A stretch of DNA of 64,000 bases from Marinobacter maritimus (lineage in GTDB: Bacteria > Pseudomonadota > Gammaproteobacteria > Pseudomonadales > Oleiphilaceae): the NCBI RefSeq assembly GCF_007671675.1, contig NZ_VCGW01000005.1, forward strand, positions 124,001-188,000. The letters are read 5' to 3'. The translations under genes and the position numbers were made by a program. Below are positions 30,001 to 37,943 of the stretch, piece after piece (positions within the stretch are counted from its first letter, which is position 1; each line of letters starts with the position of its first letter). The notes under the pieces were generated by a model that worked only from the letters and a program-made list of their open reading frames with translations, searched no databases and was not told where the DNA came from.

Positions 30001-30442
30001 CTTCGGCTGGCCGCTGTATCCGTAAGTTGCTTTCCGGGCTATCTACGGCTTTTCGAGCAGCAGCCAGATCCACATCACTCACCTTCGAATCTGGCCCAAT
30101 CTCCAGCTCACGCCACAGCCTGTCCCGGCGATAGATATACAGATAACCCGGGCGGAGCATTGCAACAGCCTTACCCTGATAAACCGGGGTGCCATAGCCG
30201 GTGGAGACGGGCAATGCGCTTTCAATTTCTGCAAAGGGTTTAATTCTCAACAGGGTGTTCTCCTGATAGTCTTCCCGCTCAATATTCGAACGGGCACTTT
30301 TCAGGAGAGGGATAGTGATTTGCCCCCCTTCACGCTTGGCTATCGTGAGAACCAGATCGTGAGGATTGCTGTCATCGTATTCTGCTTTGCGACGAACTGA
30401 GCGATCCCTGGATTCATCAGTAAAAGTTACAGGACCTGTCAC
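27074..30442 (-). CDS. VasX-like type VI secretion effector (pore-forming type)
   Basis: A 1,122-residue protein. The N-terminal region with YQGKAVAMLRPGYLYIYRRD and LWRELEIG resembles the VasX N-terminal domain and BTH_I2691-type effectors. A long helical middle follows. Residues about 802-881 hold two to three hydrophobic helices (VGLASFTAGAVGVALSSW; GLIFLAQPLVGSLLAIPGW; WAILGISMVVGGGVY), as in colicin-like pore formers. A beta-rich tail of about 240 residues closes it. The GTG start overlaps the vgrG stop (GTGA), so it is the cargo of that spike. VasX of Vibrio cholerae disrupts target inner membranes; activity here is inferred. Confidence 0.8.
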   Translation of the reverse strand: MTGPVTFTDESRDRSVRRKAEYDDSNPHDLVLTIAKREGGQITIPLLKSARSNIEREDYQENTLLRIKPFAEIESALPVSTGYGTPVYQGKAVAMLRPGYLYIYRRDRLWRELEIGPDSKVSDVDLAAARKAVDSPESNLRIQRPAEGEWLDDVLVPVFLQGQGVMHDIRMAYSEVQWDWGYIQKLEADEKARNARTTGVGHAWAVTTVEGLSFQTGFPASRVEDLPELRARDLGVELMLENPRDFTPEFEKPSDSELCAKLAARLREAQEKGEEPVELDIRCDPDEDRLAGLRGQKGLACVALPDPLFKLRHSLAQLQLALHYLDAVDVSIQKNPMAHSAMLIRQAVFDPQADGKASSLAKYAEAIDRQKLDEVLDTAEKNHAIRVIEQHAESLTGMMKMGRLDPFFDDYRTCSDHAICEAYFLVADKLNVLQQIPGVLKAQGVNSHAQVLSGLKQWILKGSFLTDWAPQHKNVDSTAENGGIPSPYERLRALADGQAEIDEAMLNRLNTQSLVYLEKQLKEKREGTDSVIKDVSNAGKVGGLVSGALTEWSSAILAVCKRLLEEGEIQQVELQRVMQGVSSNLVLADPELKGIRVMDRAGAVISGSILGVHGNGLDRGLNDFDHTEGVLTRKKDYLYADLFDSSDDVMASSSPTRAADAVEEAVHKVAGGTMVFFAPDAHPEAQKLGLLKVDFAKRVGKIVDGPVVSRGLVVLAAFNIFMESQNVIQVLRRRDGNTLLASSKMAGAFTELLAASLKLNVVLEGNNKIKTKVYRFSVRPLFDMKNWVFIGTRLRKLRAGTLVRTVGLASFTAGAVGVALSSWEMRISLSNKDFDAATGHAIAVTGGLIFLAQPLVGSLLAIPGWGWAILGISMVVGGGVYADAATDDSFEQLLKRGHWGCYPDDLLARQDDQAYYSQLLSLLSPIQVTAQKYADIEPDPALSHPSYSPQPDDYVITMQFPLVSQLSIFRGNECREDLPVRPFNLVVQEVAYQSSNTSIVAPGSIAPVSSTQLVKTTPLTNVMARQSLPHLSAVRFLVKRELQGSEYRSLLYQESVTTRVRVGLQATLDTELGPLVFPAPLYEDYEPYSAARHSNPPPKERTILDPHSQPKSPYWFFVEVSA
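27241..27380 (-). repeat. Repeat copy 2 (end of the full-length effector)
   Basis: The matching block to 23161-23305, inside the effector gene about 165 bases before its stop. It marks where the swapped tails diverge. Confidence 0.75.
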
Positions 30443-32583
30443 GCTTCACCTCCTTCTGAAGAATCCTTGATAACGTCAACGACTCCCCCGCTGGCATTCC
30501 CTCCAATCACATCAACAATGAGCTTTCGGTGGGTACTTGGCAGCTCTTCTATATGAAGCGGATCCGCAGACGCATTTTTGCGCGCACTGACATTCGTAAG
30601 AGTTGTGGCAAGCGGAGAGGCAGGCGTATCGCCATCCAACAGGTTTGGCAAATCTGCGCTTTCAGGGCTCACACCACTCCCACTCCCCGGCGCTCCCCCC
30701 GAATTAATCTTGATCCCCGGCCCACTCAACGTAACCCCGCTGGGGTCCAGCTTGATGAAGCTGCCGCCACCGGCAATGGTGAGTTCAACACCTGCATCTA
30801 GCACCACCTTGGCACCAGCTTTATGGTGAACCTCATTGCCGGCCTCACACAATGTCGCGCAGCCGGATTTCTGGTGCAGGGTGCCACCAATGTTTTGGCT
30901 ACAATCAGTTCCGATGCTTTGGCGTTTTTCGCCGTCGATGGTTTGGTGTTTGCTGCCTTTTATGTGGCTGAAGCGGTCGTTCTCAATGGTCAGGTGGCTG
31001 TCGTTGTTGATGACTTCGGTACGGTTGTTTTCGGTGAGCAGGTCGAGATCTTTCTGGGCGTGGATGTAGATCTGCTCCTGGTCGGCTTCGTCCTCAAACC
31101 GCAGTTCGTTGCTGCCTTCTCCCTTGTGAGTCTGGGTTTTCAGGGTGGTGCGGGTTTTGTGTTCCGGTAACGCGTAGGGCGGTGTGTTGGTGGCGTGGAA
31201 GGTGCGGCCGGTGATGATGGGCTGATCCGGGTCGCCGTCGAGGAAGGAGACGATCACTTCGTTGCCAATTCTCGGCAAGGCCATAAAGCCGTATTGCCCG
31301 CCAGCCCAGCCTTGGCTGACACGGAGCCAGGCGCTGCTGTGCTCATCGTTTTTACTGCTCTCTACCTCATTTGGCCGCTGGCGCCGATCCCAAGGAAACC
31401 TCACCTTTACCCGGCCATATTCATCGCAATGAATTTCTTCACCTTCGGGGCCGGTCACTATGGCAATTTGCGGGCCGTCCATCAGTGGGCGATGGGTACG
31501 TTTTGGTCGCCAGGTTTTGTCGGCAGGTACGGCACTGAAGGTGTTGTGATAGGTGGTCGGTTCAGATCCGCCCTCTTCTTCCATGGCCTGGGGTTGTTTG
31601 CCGGTGTGGATAACGGCGGTGAGCAGCCAGTCCCGGTTCAGGCTGGGGTTGTCGTGCTCAGTGAGTTCGGTTTTGGCACCGCATGTAAAGTCGACGCGGT
31701 TGCTTTCGCCGTGGGCAGTACTGGCGTCGTTTCTGAGGGCGTCCAGCTTTGCTTCGGTAAACGGCTGGCCGCTGGCGTCGGCTTTGAAGCGGCCCGGGTA
31801 GTCGAAGTGCTGATAATCCTGGCGTTGGTTTGCACTGGCGGCGCTCTGTTCGTGCATTAAGGCATAAGCAGGATTTTTGAAGGTGTAGTCCTTCATGGCA
31901 ACCGAGGCGGCACGCACCCGTTCTTCGTAGCGGAAACGGAAGACCGCCGGCTGTTGGGTGCTTCCACCGGCTTTGCCGTTGTATTCGGCAGGTTCGAGGC
32001 GAGGTGCGTCGCCGTGGTGGTCGGCAAGGACCAGGCCCGGCTGCTCATCCCCGTCTACACTGCCGTGCTGGTAGCGGTAATGCCAGCCTTCCTCTGCGGC
32101 CATGCGTTCAATGAACGCCAGATCACTTTCCCGGTGCTGAACGCAGTACTCGCGCTCCTGAGGATTGCGCTTGAGATCAAACACTGAGTTCGCAATGCCC
32201 CGCTCTTCCAGCAGGGTGCGCACGAGGGTGTCGGTGGTCTGGGTTTGAAAGATGCGGCTGTTGTGCATCAACCCCAAGCGCCATAGAGGCGGCTGGATGA
32301 TGAGTTCGTAGCGGGTGCGACGGTGGCCGGAATCACCCCGGGCAAACTCGTTGACCACGCCGGTGAAGCGGCGAAGCGGCACGCCATCCTGCCAGACCAC
32401 CAGATCCACCTGCTGTTCCAGAACCTCACCCGCACCCACGTCCGGGTTGGTACTGGCCAGCTCAAGGCAGCCGTGAAACAGTTCGGATAACCGTTCGGTC
32501 AGCGTAAAGCCGACAACAGAAAATAGATCAGAGGGGAGGTCGCCAACACTGGCGGTAAACTGCAGTCCGTTTGCCTGGAGCAT
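30439..32583 (-). CDS. vgrG: Type VI secretion spike protein VgrG
   Basis: VgrG trimers form the tip of the type VI needle and carry effectors. The 714-residue protein has the gp27-like first half (RRFTGVVNEFARGD, VQHRESDLAFIERMAAEEGW), the OB/gp5 region (GRVKVRFPWDRR, SAWLRVSQGWAGGQYGFMAL, GNEVIVSFLDGDPDQPIITG) and a DUF2345-type C-terminal beta-needle (AGVELTIAGGGSFIKLDPSG). About 80 further residues, low in complexity and then charged, probably bind the effector. No PAAR gene or DUF4123/DUF1795 adaptor lies beside it. It begins the accessory operon. No tss structural gene is in the window, so the secretion machine must be elsewhere. Confidence 0.95.
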   Translation of the reverse strand: MLQANGLQFTASVGDLPSDLFSVVGFTLTERLSELFHGCLELASTNPDVGAGEVLEQQVDLVVWQDGVPLRRFTGVVNEFARGDSGHRRTRYELIIQPPLWRLGLMHNSRIFQTQTTDTLVRTLLEERGIANSVFDLKRNPQEREYCVQHRESDLAFIERMAAEEGWHYRYQHGSVDGDEQPGLVLADHHGDAPRLEPAEYNGKAGGSTQQPAVFRFRYEERVRAASVAMKDYTFKNPAYALMHEQSAASANQRQDYQHFDYPGRFKADASGQPFTEAKLDALRNDASTAHGESNRVDFTCGAKTELTEHDNPSLNRDWLLTAVIHTGKQPQAMEEEGGSEPTTYHNTFSAVPADKTWRPKRTHRPLMDGPQIAIVTGPEGEEIHCDEYGRVKVRFPWDRRQRPNEVESSKNDEHSSAWLRVSQGWAGGQYGFMALPRIGNEVIVSFLDGDPDQPIITGRTFHATNTPPYALPEHKTRTTLKTQTHKGEGSNELRFEDEADQEQIYIHAQKDLDLLTENNRTEVINNDSHLTIENDRFSHIKGSKHQTIDGEKRQSIGTDCSQNIGGTLHQKSGCATLCEAGNEVHHKAGAKVVLDAGVELTIAGGGSFIKLDPSGVTLSGPGIKINSGGAPGSGSGVSPESADLPNLLDGDTPASPLATTLTNVSARKNASADPLHIEELPSTHRKLIVDVIGGNASGGVVDVIKDSSEGGEA

Positions 32584-32846
32584 ATCTTCGATCCCTGAAG
32601 ATTGGTGTCTTGTTCGTGCTCATCCTGAGCCGATGCCCGATTATAACCTTCAGATTCCGTAATGTAACCCCGCAGCACTGAGGCCGCAGAAAACATGAGA
32701 GGTTGACCACAACATCATTCTGCTGCACGCTAATCTGGTTTCATTACGCAACCCAAAGAGCAAGACCGCTCCGAATTACCTCACTTCAGGTAGGGTCGTA
32801 CCACCTAACATATAGCACCATTCAACTTCAGGTAGAGAGAAACACC

Positions 32847-33872
32847 ATGAGCCAATATCAAAATCATGCCATTGTGCTGAAGCAGCGTCCCAACGGAGAA
32901 ATCCAGAAGGGCGATCTGGTTATGGAAGAGCGCCCGGTGCGCGAGCCCAAAAAGGGTGAAGTCGTTGCCCAGATTCTTTGGCTGTCTCTGGATCCCTACA
33001 TGCGCCCTCGCATGAACGATGCAAAAGGGTACATGGACCCGATCGCCATTGATGAACCCATCACCGGCGAGAGCGTGGCGCGGATTGTGGAGTCCCGGTC
33101 AGACAAGCTTAAAGTCGGTGATCTGGTAACCTGTTACTCAGGCTGGCAGGAATACGTAACCTTCCCGGCAGACGCGCCGATGGTTTACAAAATCCATCAG
33201 AAAGAAGGCGTTCCGCTGCAGACATATCTTGGCGTTGCCGGCATGCCAGGTCGCACCGGCTACTGCGGCCTGACCTACGTGGGCAAGCCCAAAGCCGGCG
33301 AAACCGTCGTGGTTTCTGCGGCATCAGGCCCGGTGGGTACAGTTGTCGGCCAAACTGCCAAAACCAACGGTTGTCGGGTAGTGGGTGTTGCCGGCGGTCC
33401 GGAAAAATGCAGCTATGTGGTTGATGAACTGGGGTTTGATGCCTGCGTGGATTACAAAGCAGGCAATCTGGAAGCCGATCTGAAAGCCGCCTGCCCCGAC
33501 GGCATCGACATCTACTATGAGAACGTAGGAGGTGACGTTACAAGAGCCGTTGCTCCACTGCTGAACCCAGGGGCACGGGTACCCATTTGCGGTTATGTCT
33601 CAGCGTATAACGCCAAGAGCACAGACGAGGTAGAGACGCCATTCGATATTCTCAAGCGCCTCGACCCGGTACCCGAGCACCGTTTTTTCCTGGTAACCGA
33701 GTGGCAAGACAAGCACCAGGAAATTACCGATATTCTTACGAGTCGTATTGCTTCAGGCCAGATCAAATACCGTGAGACGGTTGCTGAAGGCCTCGAAAAC
33801 GCAGTTGAGGCCTTCAAGGGCATGCTGAAGGGCAAAAACTTCGGTAAGCAACTGGTTCATATCGCCGACTAA
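32847..33872 (+). CDS. NADP-dependent oxidoreductase (CurA/prostaglandin reductase type)
   Basis: A 341-residue zinc-independent medium-chain dehydrogenase/reductase. The N-terminal part has LSLDPYMRPRM and GESVARIVES; the Rossmann part has VSAASGPVGTVVGQTAK; YYENVGGDV and ICGYVSAYN follow. These match the YncB/CurA and PTGR family, which reduces alpha,beta-unsaturated ketones and aldehydes with NADPH. The true start is the ATG at 32847 (MSQYQNHAIVLKQ) with an AGAGAGA upstream; the open frame ahead of it is intergenic. It is convergent with the next gene. Confidence 0.88.
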   Translation: MSQYQNHAIVLKQRPNGEIQKGDLVMEERPVREPKKGEVVAQILWLSLDPYMRPRMNDAKGYMDPIAIDEPITGESVARIVESRSDKLKVGDLVTCYSGWQEYVTFPADAPMVYKIHQKEGVPLQTYLGVAGMPGRTGYCGLTYVGKPKAGETVVVSAASGPVGTVVGQTAKTNGCRVVGVAGGPEKCSYVVDELGFDACVDYKAGNLEADLKAACPDGIDIYYENVGGDVTRAVAPLLNPGARVPICGYVSAYNAKSTDEVETPFDILKRLDPVPEHRFFLVTEWQDKHQEITDILTSRIASGQIKYRETVAEGLENAVEAFKGMLKGKNFGKQLVHIAD

Positions 33873-33900
33873 AACAAAACGGTACTCAACGCCGGGAAGG

Positions 33901-34869
33901 CTATTCTCCTATTTTGAGAAGCACCTTCCCGGTATTGTTGTTGGCCGCTACGTGCGCCATAGCCTCTTCAACCTGCGCAATGGGCCAAGTGCTATCGATC
34001 ATGGGCTCAATCTGTCCTGCGACCAGCAACGGCCAAACGTTGCGATACAGCGCCTGCATGACACGCCCTTTGTCTGCTACTGAACGGGACCGCAATGTAG
34101 AACCAATCAATCGGTGGCGCTTCATCAACATGAGACCCAAATCAACTTCCGCAAAGCGACCACCCAGAAGGCCGATCAGAATAATCCGGCCATCGGCACT
34201 CAGGACTTTCTGATCTTCCTGAATGTAGCTTCCGCCGACGGGATCCAGCACCATATCGACACCGCCCCAACTTTTCACCGCATCCACAAACGAGCCGTCT
34301 TTTCGATTCCAGGTGCCCGTTGCACCCAGATTACGACACACCTCCAGCTTTTCTTCATCGCCGGCTGTCGCAAATACCGGATTACCAAATGCTGTGGCAA
34401 TCTGAATAACGGCTGTGCCCAGCCCACTGGCGGCCGCGTGCAAGAGCACCCTTTCACCAGGCTTCAGATCAGCTTCCTGGTACAGGTTCAGCCAGGCCGT
34501 CGCAAACACTTCCGGAATAGCCGCTGCCTTTTTCAGCGTGAATCCCTTCGGAATCGGCAGCACCTGAACCGCAGGAACAGCAACTTTAGTCGCGTAACCA
34601 CCGCCTGTAAGCAATGCGCACACTTCATCGCCCGGGTTGAACGTTGTCACGGCTTTGCCAACTGCTGAGATGCGACCACTCACTTCCAGCCCAAGAATGT
34701 CAGACGCACCCGGAGGTGGGGGATAAACCCCGGCCCGTTGCGACAGGTCGGCACGGTTAACCGCAGTCCAGACAACGTCTATTTCTACGTGATCTGCCGG
34801 CAGCTCTTCAATGCTCGCGCAGTCTTCCCATGCCAGGGAGTCGCCGTTTATCTTGATTGCTTTCATCAT
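33901..34869 (-). CDS. NAD(P)H:quinone oxidoreductase (medium-chain dehydrogenase family)
   Basis: About 322 residues of the PIG3/QOR branch of medium-chain oxidoreductases. Motifs include NRADLSQRAGVYPPPPG, GLEVSGRISAVG, and the cofactor-binding HAAASGLGTAVIQIA. PIG3-type enzymes reduce quinones with NADPH. The start is taken at 34869/34866 (MMKAIKINGD); the longer frame to 34980 adds 37 residues that do not fit the family. It lies downstream of the glucosylglycerate genes but across a 150-base gap, so co-transcription is uncertain. Confidence 0.88.
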   Translation of the reverse strand: MMKAIKINGDSLAWEDCASIEELPADHVEIDVVWTAVNRADLSQRAGVYPPPPGASDILGLEVSGRISAVGKAVTTFNPGDEVCALLTGGGYATKVAVPAVQVLPIPKGFTLKKAAAIPEVFATAWLNLYQEADLKPGERVLLHAAASGLGTAVIQIATAFGNPVFATAGDEEKLEVCRNLGATGTWNRKDGSFVDAVKSWGGVDMVLDPVGGSYIQEDQKVLSADGRIILIGLLGGRFAEVDLGLMLMKRHRLIGSTLRSRSVADKGRVMQALYRNVWPLLVAGQIEPMIDSTWPIAQVEEAMAHVAANNNTGKVLLKIGE

Positions 34870-35019
34870 GTATCGAATCTCGGCACTTTTGAGTGTCCAG
34901 TCATGAATCGAGTGACCAGTCCGGAATATCACGTCAGGATACCCCATGTGGCTGGGTGGTTGTAATGAGTATGTTTTCACAATCCGGTTACCGTCTGTAC
35001 CTTGTGCCCGGGTCTGATA

Positions 35020-36198
35020 TCAGACGCTGCCTGCAATAGTTTTCGAAAGCAGCGTCTTGTATACCGGCGTCAATGAGTCACGACTGAAACGCTTCACATC
35101 TGGCACCGTTAATCGCTCATGGCGGCTATCCACAGACTGGTTTTCAATCAGTGCCGCTGCGTGGGCAGCCTCAGCTGAAATATCGTCACCACCGTCCGGA
35201 TACAAGTATTCCGGTGCAAACAACTCTGGATAAACTTCCCGTTCCGGTGCAATGGGTACACAGCCAGCGGCGACAGCCTCAAGCACCGCCAGCCCCTGGA
35301 ACTCATGCAACGCGGTCGAAAGAATGACGTCCGCACTTCCCAGCCACTCGTAGTATTGAGTGCGGCTGGAGGCATATCCAAACTGAACCAGCCGATGGGA
35401 AAACTGCTCCCGGATTGTCACCAGCGCTTCGGGTACTTTTCGGAAGCTCTCACCAAGAATGCACACTTGATAGTTCACTGCTCTACGATCGAGTTCCTTC
35501 AGAATCGCGAGCAACCGGTCAGGGCCCTTGTCATATTCCCAGCGGGCCGCCCACACAATCCTTAGGCGTGATGAACAAGGTCTGAGCTCACGACCATTGC
35601 TCCATAAACACTCTCCCACCTCAGTGTTCCGGCACCCATCGTTGTTGATGAATACGTGGTCATCGATAGGAACCGGCAGAACAAAGGATTTCGCAGCAAG
35701 AAGTTCGAGCGTTCCCTCCGGGATGCCATCAGGTAATCGTCGGAAGAGTGCATCAACACCATCAAGAAAGCTCCGCCGGTTCCAGTCACTGTTGAACAGC
35801 ACACTATCGGCCGCAATAGCGCTGTACAGATTTACCATTTGGGGGTCAATGCTGTTGTGCTGATCATCAGATGCCGGATAGGCAAACTGGTTTTCGTGCA
35901 TATAGAGAAGCGCTGGCGTATGTGCCAGATTCGGATGAAACCCCCGAATTGACGCCAGATCTACCATGGACGTCATGAGCAGCAGATCCCAACTCTGTTT
36001 CAGCAGGGGCTCATTCAGCCAGGTAAGCGCGTTACCTCGAATTCGCCAGCGGAAGAACCTCGGAGACAAATAAAGTACATGCCACTCGAATTCCGGCTGA
36101 CTGAGCAACAGCTGCTCTCTCCAGCGGCGATGGCTGCCTGTATCATAGGCAGAGAGCAAGAGGATTCTGGGTTTTCGGAGCGTGGACGTTTTGGGCAT
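35020..36198 (-). CDS. DUF3524/QTMAN-type glycosyltransferase (GT4-like)
   Basis: A 392-residue GT-B glycosyltransferase. The N-terminal part (RILLLSAYDTGSHRRW and SPRFFRWRIRGNAL) is the DUF3524 domain found in tRNA-queuosine alpha-mannosyltransferase (animal QTMAN/GTDC1) and its bacterial relatives. The C-terminal half is GT4-like, with VWAARWEYDKGPDRLL, ADVILSTALHEFQGLAVLEA and CVPIAPEREVYPE. It follows the GH13 gene by 14 bases and so ends the glucosylglycerate operon. It may glycosylate queuosine in tRNA, or may act on the osmolyte made by its neighbours. The sequence alone does not decide. Confidence 0.8.
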   Translation of the reverse strand: MPKTSTLRKPRILLLSAYDTGSHRRWREQLLLSQPEFEWHVLYLSPRFFRWRIRGNALTWLNEPLLKQSWDLLLMTSMVDLASIRGFHPNLAHTPALLYMHENQFAYPASDDQHNSIDPQMVNLYSAIAADSVLFNSDWNRRSFLDGVDALFRRLPDGIPEGTLELLAAKSFVLPVPIDDHVFINNDGCRNTEVGECLWSNGRELRPCSSRLRIVWAARWEYDKGPDRLLAILKELDRRAVNYQVCILGESFRKVPEALVTIREQFSHRLVQFGYASSRTQYYEWLGSADVILSTALHEFQGLAVLEAVAAGCVPIAPEREVYPELFAPEYLYPDGGDDISAEAAHAAALIENQSVDSRHERLTVPDVKRFSRDSLTPVYKTLLSKTIAGSV

Positions 36199-36212
36199 AG
36201 GGGCATTCTGCC

Positions 36213-37943
36213 CTACTCCCGATTGGACAACCAGACGCTCTGATAAGGCTTCAATGTAATAGCACCTGAAAGATCCTCGATCGCCGTACCCGCGATAAGA
36301 TCGTGCCAGCGATCCGTGCCGATCAGGTTGATGTCGCTCAATGCCACCTGCTGCACTTCGTCACTGATGTTATGAATGCAGAAAATTGACTGATCCCGCC
36401 GCATGCTCTGGCGCCAGAAGCCGAACAACTTTAGCCCCAGATGCAAGGTGAACTGGGTCGCATTAGGATGAAAAGCTGACTGTTTGCGACGAATCGTAAT
36501 CAGGCGCTTCAACTCTTGATAGGCCTTGCTGTGGTGGCTCAACGGGTTCTCCAGGTCCTTTTCCAGATCCGCAAGCTGCCACTGGCCGCGATTGATAGAG
36601 CGTAGGCGGCCGGTATGTTCCATCCGAGCGGTATCGTTTTCCGTAGCCAGCAGGCTGTGTATGTAAAAAGCGGGTATGCCTTCCAGTGCGAGCATCACCA
36701 TGTGCGCACAGATAAACCTCTGCAGTTGCCAATGGTCCGCGCCATTCTCTGCCGTACCTTTCAGCGCATCATAAAGAGCGATGTTGATTTCATAAGGCTG
36801 GTCCCGGCCATCTGGCGTGCGCCGGAACGACACTTTACCGCCGAATGAATCCATGGTGTTGACCAGTCGCTGTTTTTCCTCTTCAGACAGCAGCCCGTCC
36901 GTGGGTCGCATGCCAATGCCATCGTGGGAGGCAATAAAGTTGAGATAGGTAGTTCCCATTTGTGCCGGCGGCATGCTCATAAGCCAGGTTTTCAGGTGTT
37001 TGCAGTCGCCAGTAACCAGCGTATTGATCAGTAGTGGTGGTAGAGAGAAGTTGTAGATTACGTGGGCTTCGTTGGCGTTGCCGAAATAGGTCAGGTTTTC
37101 CCGGTTGGGCACGTTGGTTTCTGTAATGACCACTGCATCGGAGCTGTGGTGTTCTATAAGCAGGCGCAAAATCTTGATCAGCTCATGGGTCTGTTGCAGA
37201 TGGATACTCGGGGTCCCGGGCTCCTTCCACAGGAATGCAACAGCATCCAACCGGAAAATAATCACGCCGCGCTCAAGGTAGTACCGGATAATGGCAGCGA
37301 ACTCGATCAACACCTGAGGATTGGCGAAGTTAAGATCAACCTGGTCTTCACTGAAGGTACACCAGAGATAACGCTCGCCATCGTCGGTCTGCACCGGCGT
37401 AAGTAATGGTGATGTGCGCGGCCTGACCACGGCACTCAGGTCGTCCCGCGGATTGCCCTCGAAAAAATAGTCCTTGCCTGGATCAATCCGTTTCTTGAAA
37501 TTCTCAAACCAACGGCTGCGGGCTGACATATGGTTGATCACCAGATCTGCCATAAGTTTAAAATCCCGCGCAATGGCTTCGACATCCTCCCAGTTTCCGT
37601 GAGACTCATTAACCGCAAGGTAGTCCATCACCGAGAAGCCGTCATCGGAACTGTAAGGAAAGAAAGGCAGGATATGGACGGCGGAAATAATGTCGGAAAG
37701 GCACCGGTTCAAAAACTGATGCAGTGTCGCCAATGGCTTTTCGTCCGCTTGCTGAATCGTATCCGCATAGGTGATCAGAACGACATCCGATTCCGTCCAG
37801 CGGTTCTGATGCGCCGGCGGTGGAGCCTGCTCCGGATGGAGACCCATTGCTGTCAGTAGCTGCCCGGCGATGAAATTGCAGTCCAGCGACGGATAAACGG
37901 TCTCAAGCATGCTAACCAGCTTAGCCTTCAATACCTGGCTCAC
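36213..37943 (-). CDS. GH13_18 glucoside phosphorylase, probably glucosylglycerate phosphorylase
   Basis: A 576-residue alpha-amylase-family enzyme of the sucrose phosphorylase subfamily. The catalytic set is visible: nucleophile D233 in FRLDAVAF, acid/base E275 in VVITETNVP, and stabiliser D341 in FIASHDGIG. This subfamily includes sucrose, sucrose-6'-phosphate and 2-O-alpha-glucosylglycerate phosphorylases. The neighbours (glycerate kinase, GT81 synthase, HAD phosphatase) favour glucosylglycerate, giving glucose 1-phosphate and D-glycerate. The GTG start overlaps the upstream stop as GTGA. A sucrose substrate is not excluded. Confidence 0.85.
   Translation of the reverse strand: MSQVLKAKLVSMLETVYPSLDCNFIAGQLLTAMGLHPEQAPPPAHQNRWTESDVVLITYADTIQQADEKPLATLHQFLNRCLSDIISAVHILPFFPYSSDDGFSVMDYLAVNESHGNWEDVEAIARDFKLMADLVINHMSARSRWFENFKKRIDPGKDYFFEGNPRDDLSAVVRPRTSPLLTPVQTDDGERYLWCTFSEDQVDLNFANPQVLIEFAAIIRYYLERGVIIFRLDAVAFLWKEPGTPSIHLQQTHELIKILRLLIEHHSSDAVVITETNVPNRENLTYFGNANEAHVIYNFSLPPLLINTLVTGDCKHLKTWLMSMPPAQMGTTYLNFIASHDGIGMRPTDGLLSEEEKQRLVNTMDSFGGKVSFRRTPDGRDQPYEINIALYDALKGTAENGADHWQLQRFICAHMVMLALEGIPAFYIHSLLATENDTARMEHTGRLRSINRGQWQLADLEKDLENPLSHHSKAYQELKRLITIRRKQSAFHPNATQFTLHLGLKLFGFWRQSMRRDQSIFCIHNISDEVQQVALSDINLIGTDRWHDLIAGTAIEDLSGAITLKPYQSVWLSNRE

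Noticed and set aside
30823..31860. Plus-strand frames of 115 and 221 codons opposite vgrG
   Set aside because: They are valine- and glycine-rich antisense readings of a well-supported vgrG and arise from its high GC third positions.
33890..33930. CCGGGAAGG/CCTTCCCGG stem between the two oxidoreductase genes
   Set aside because: The long loop overlaps the coding end of the minus-strand gene and there is no T-run.
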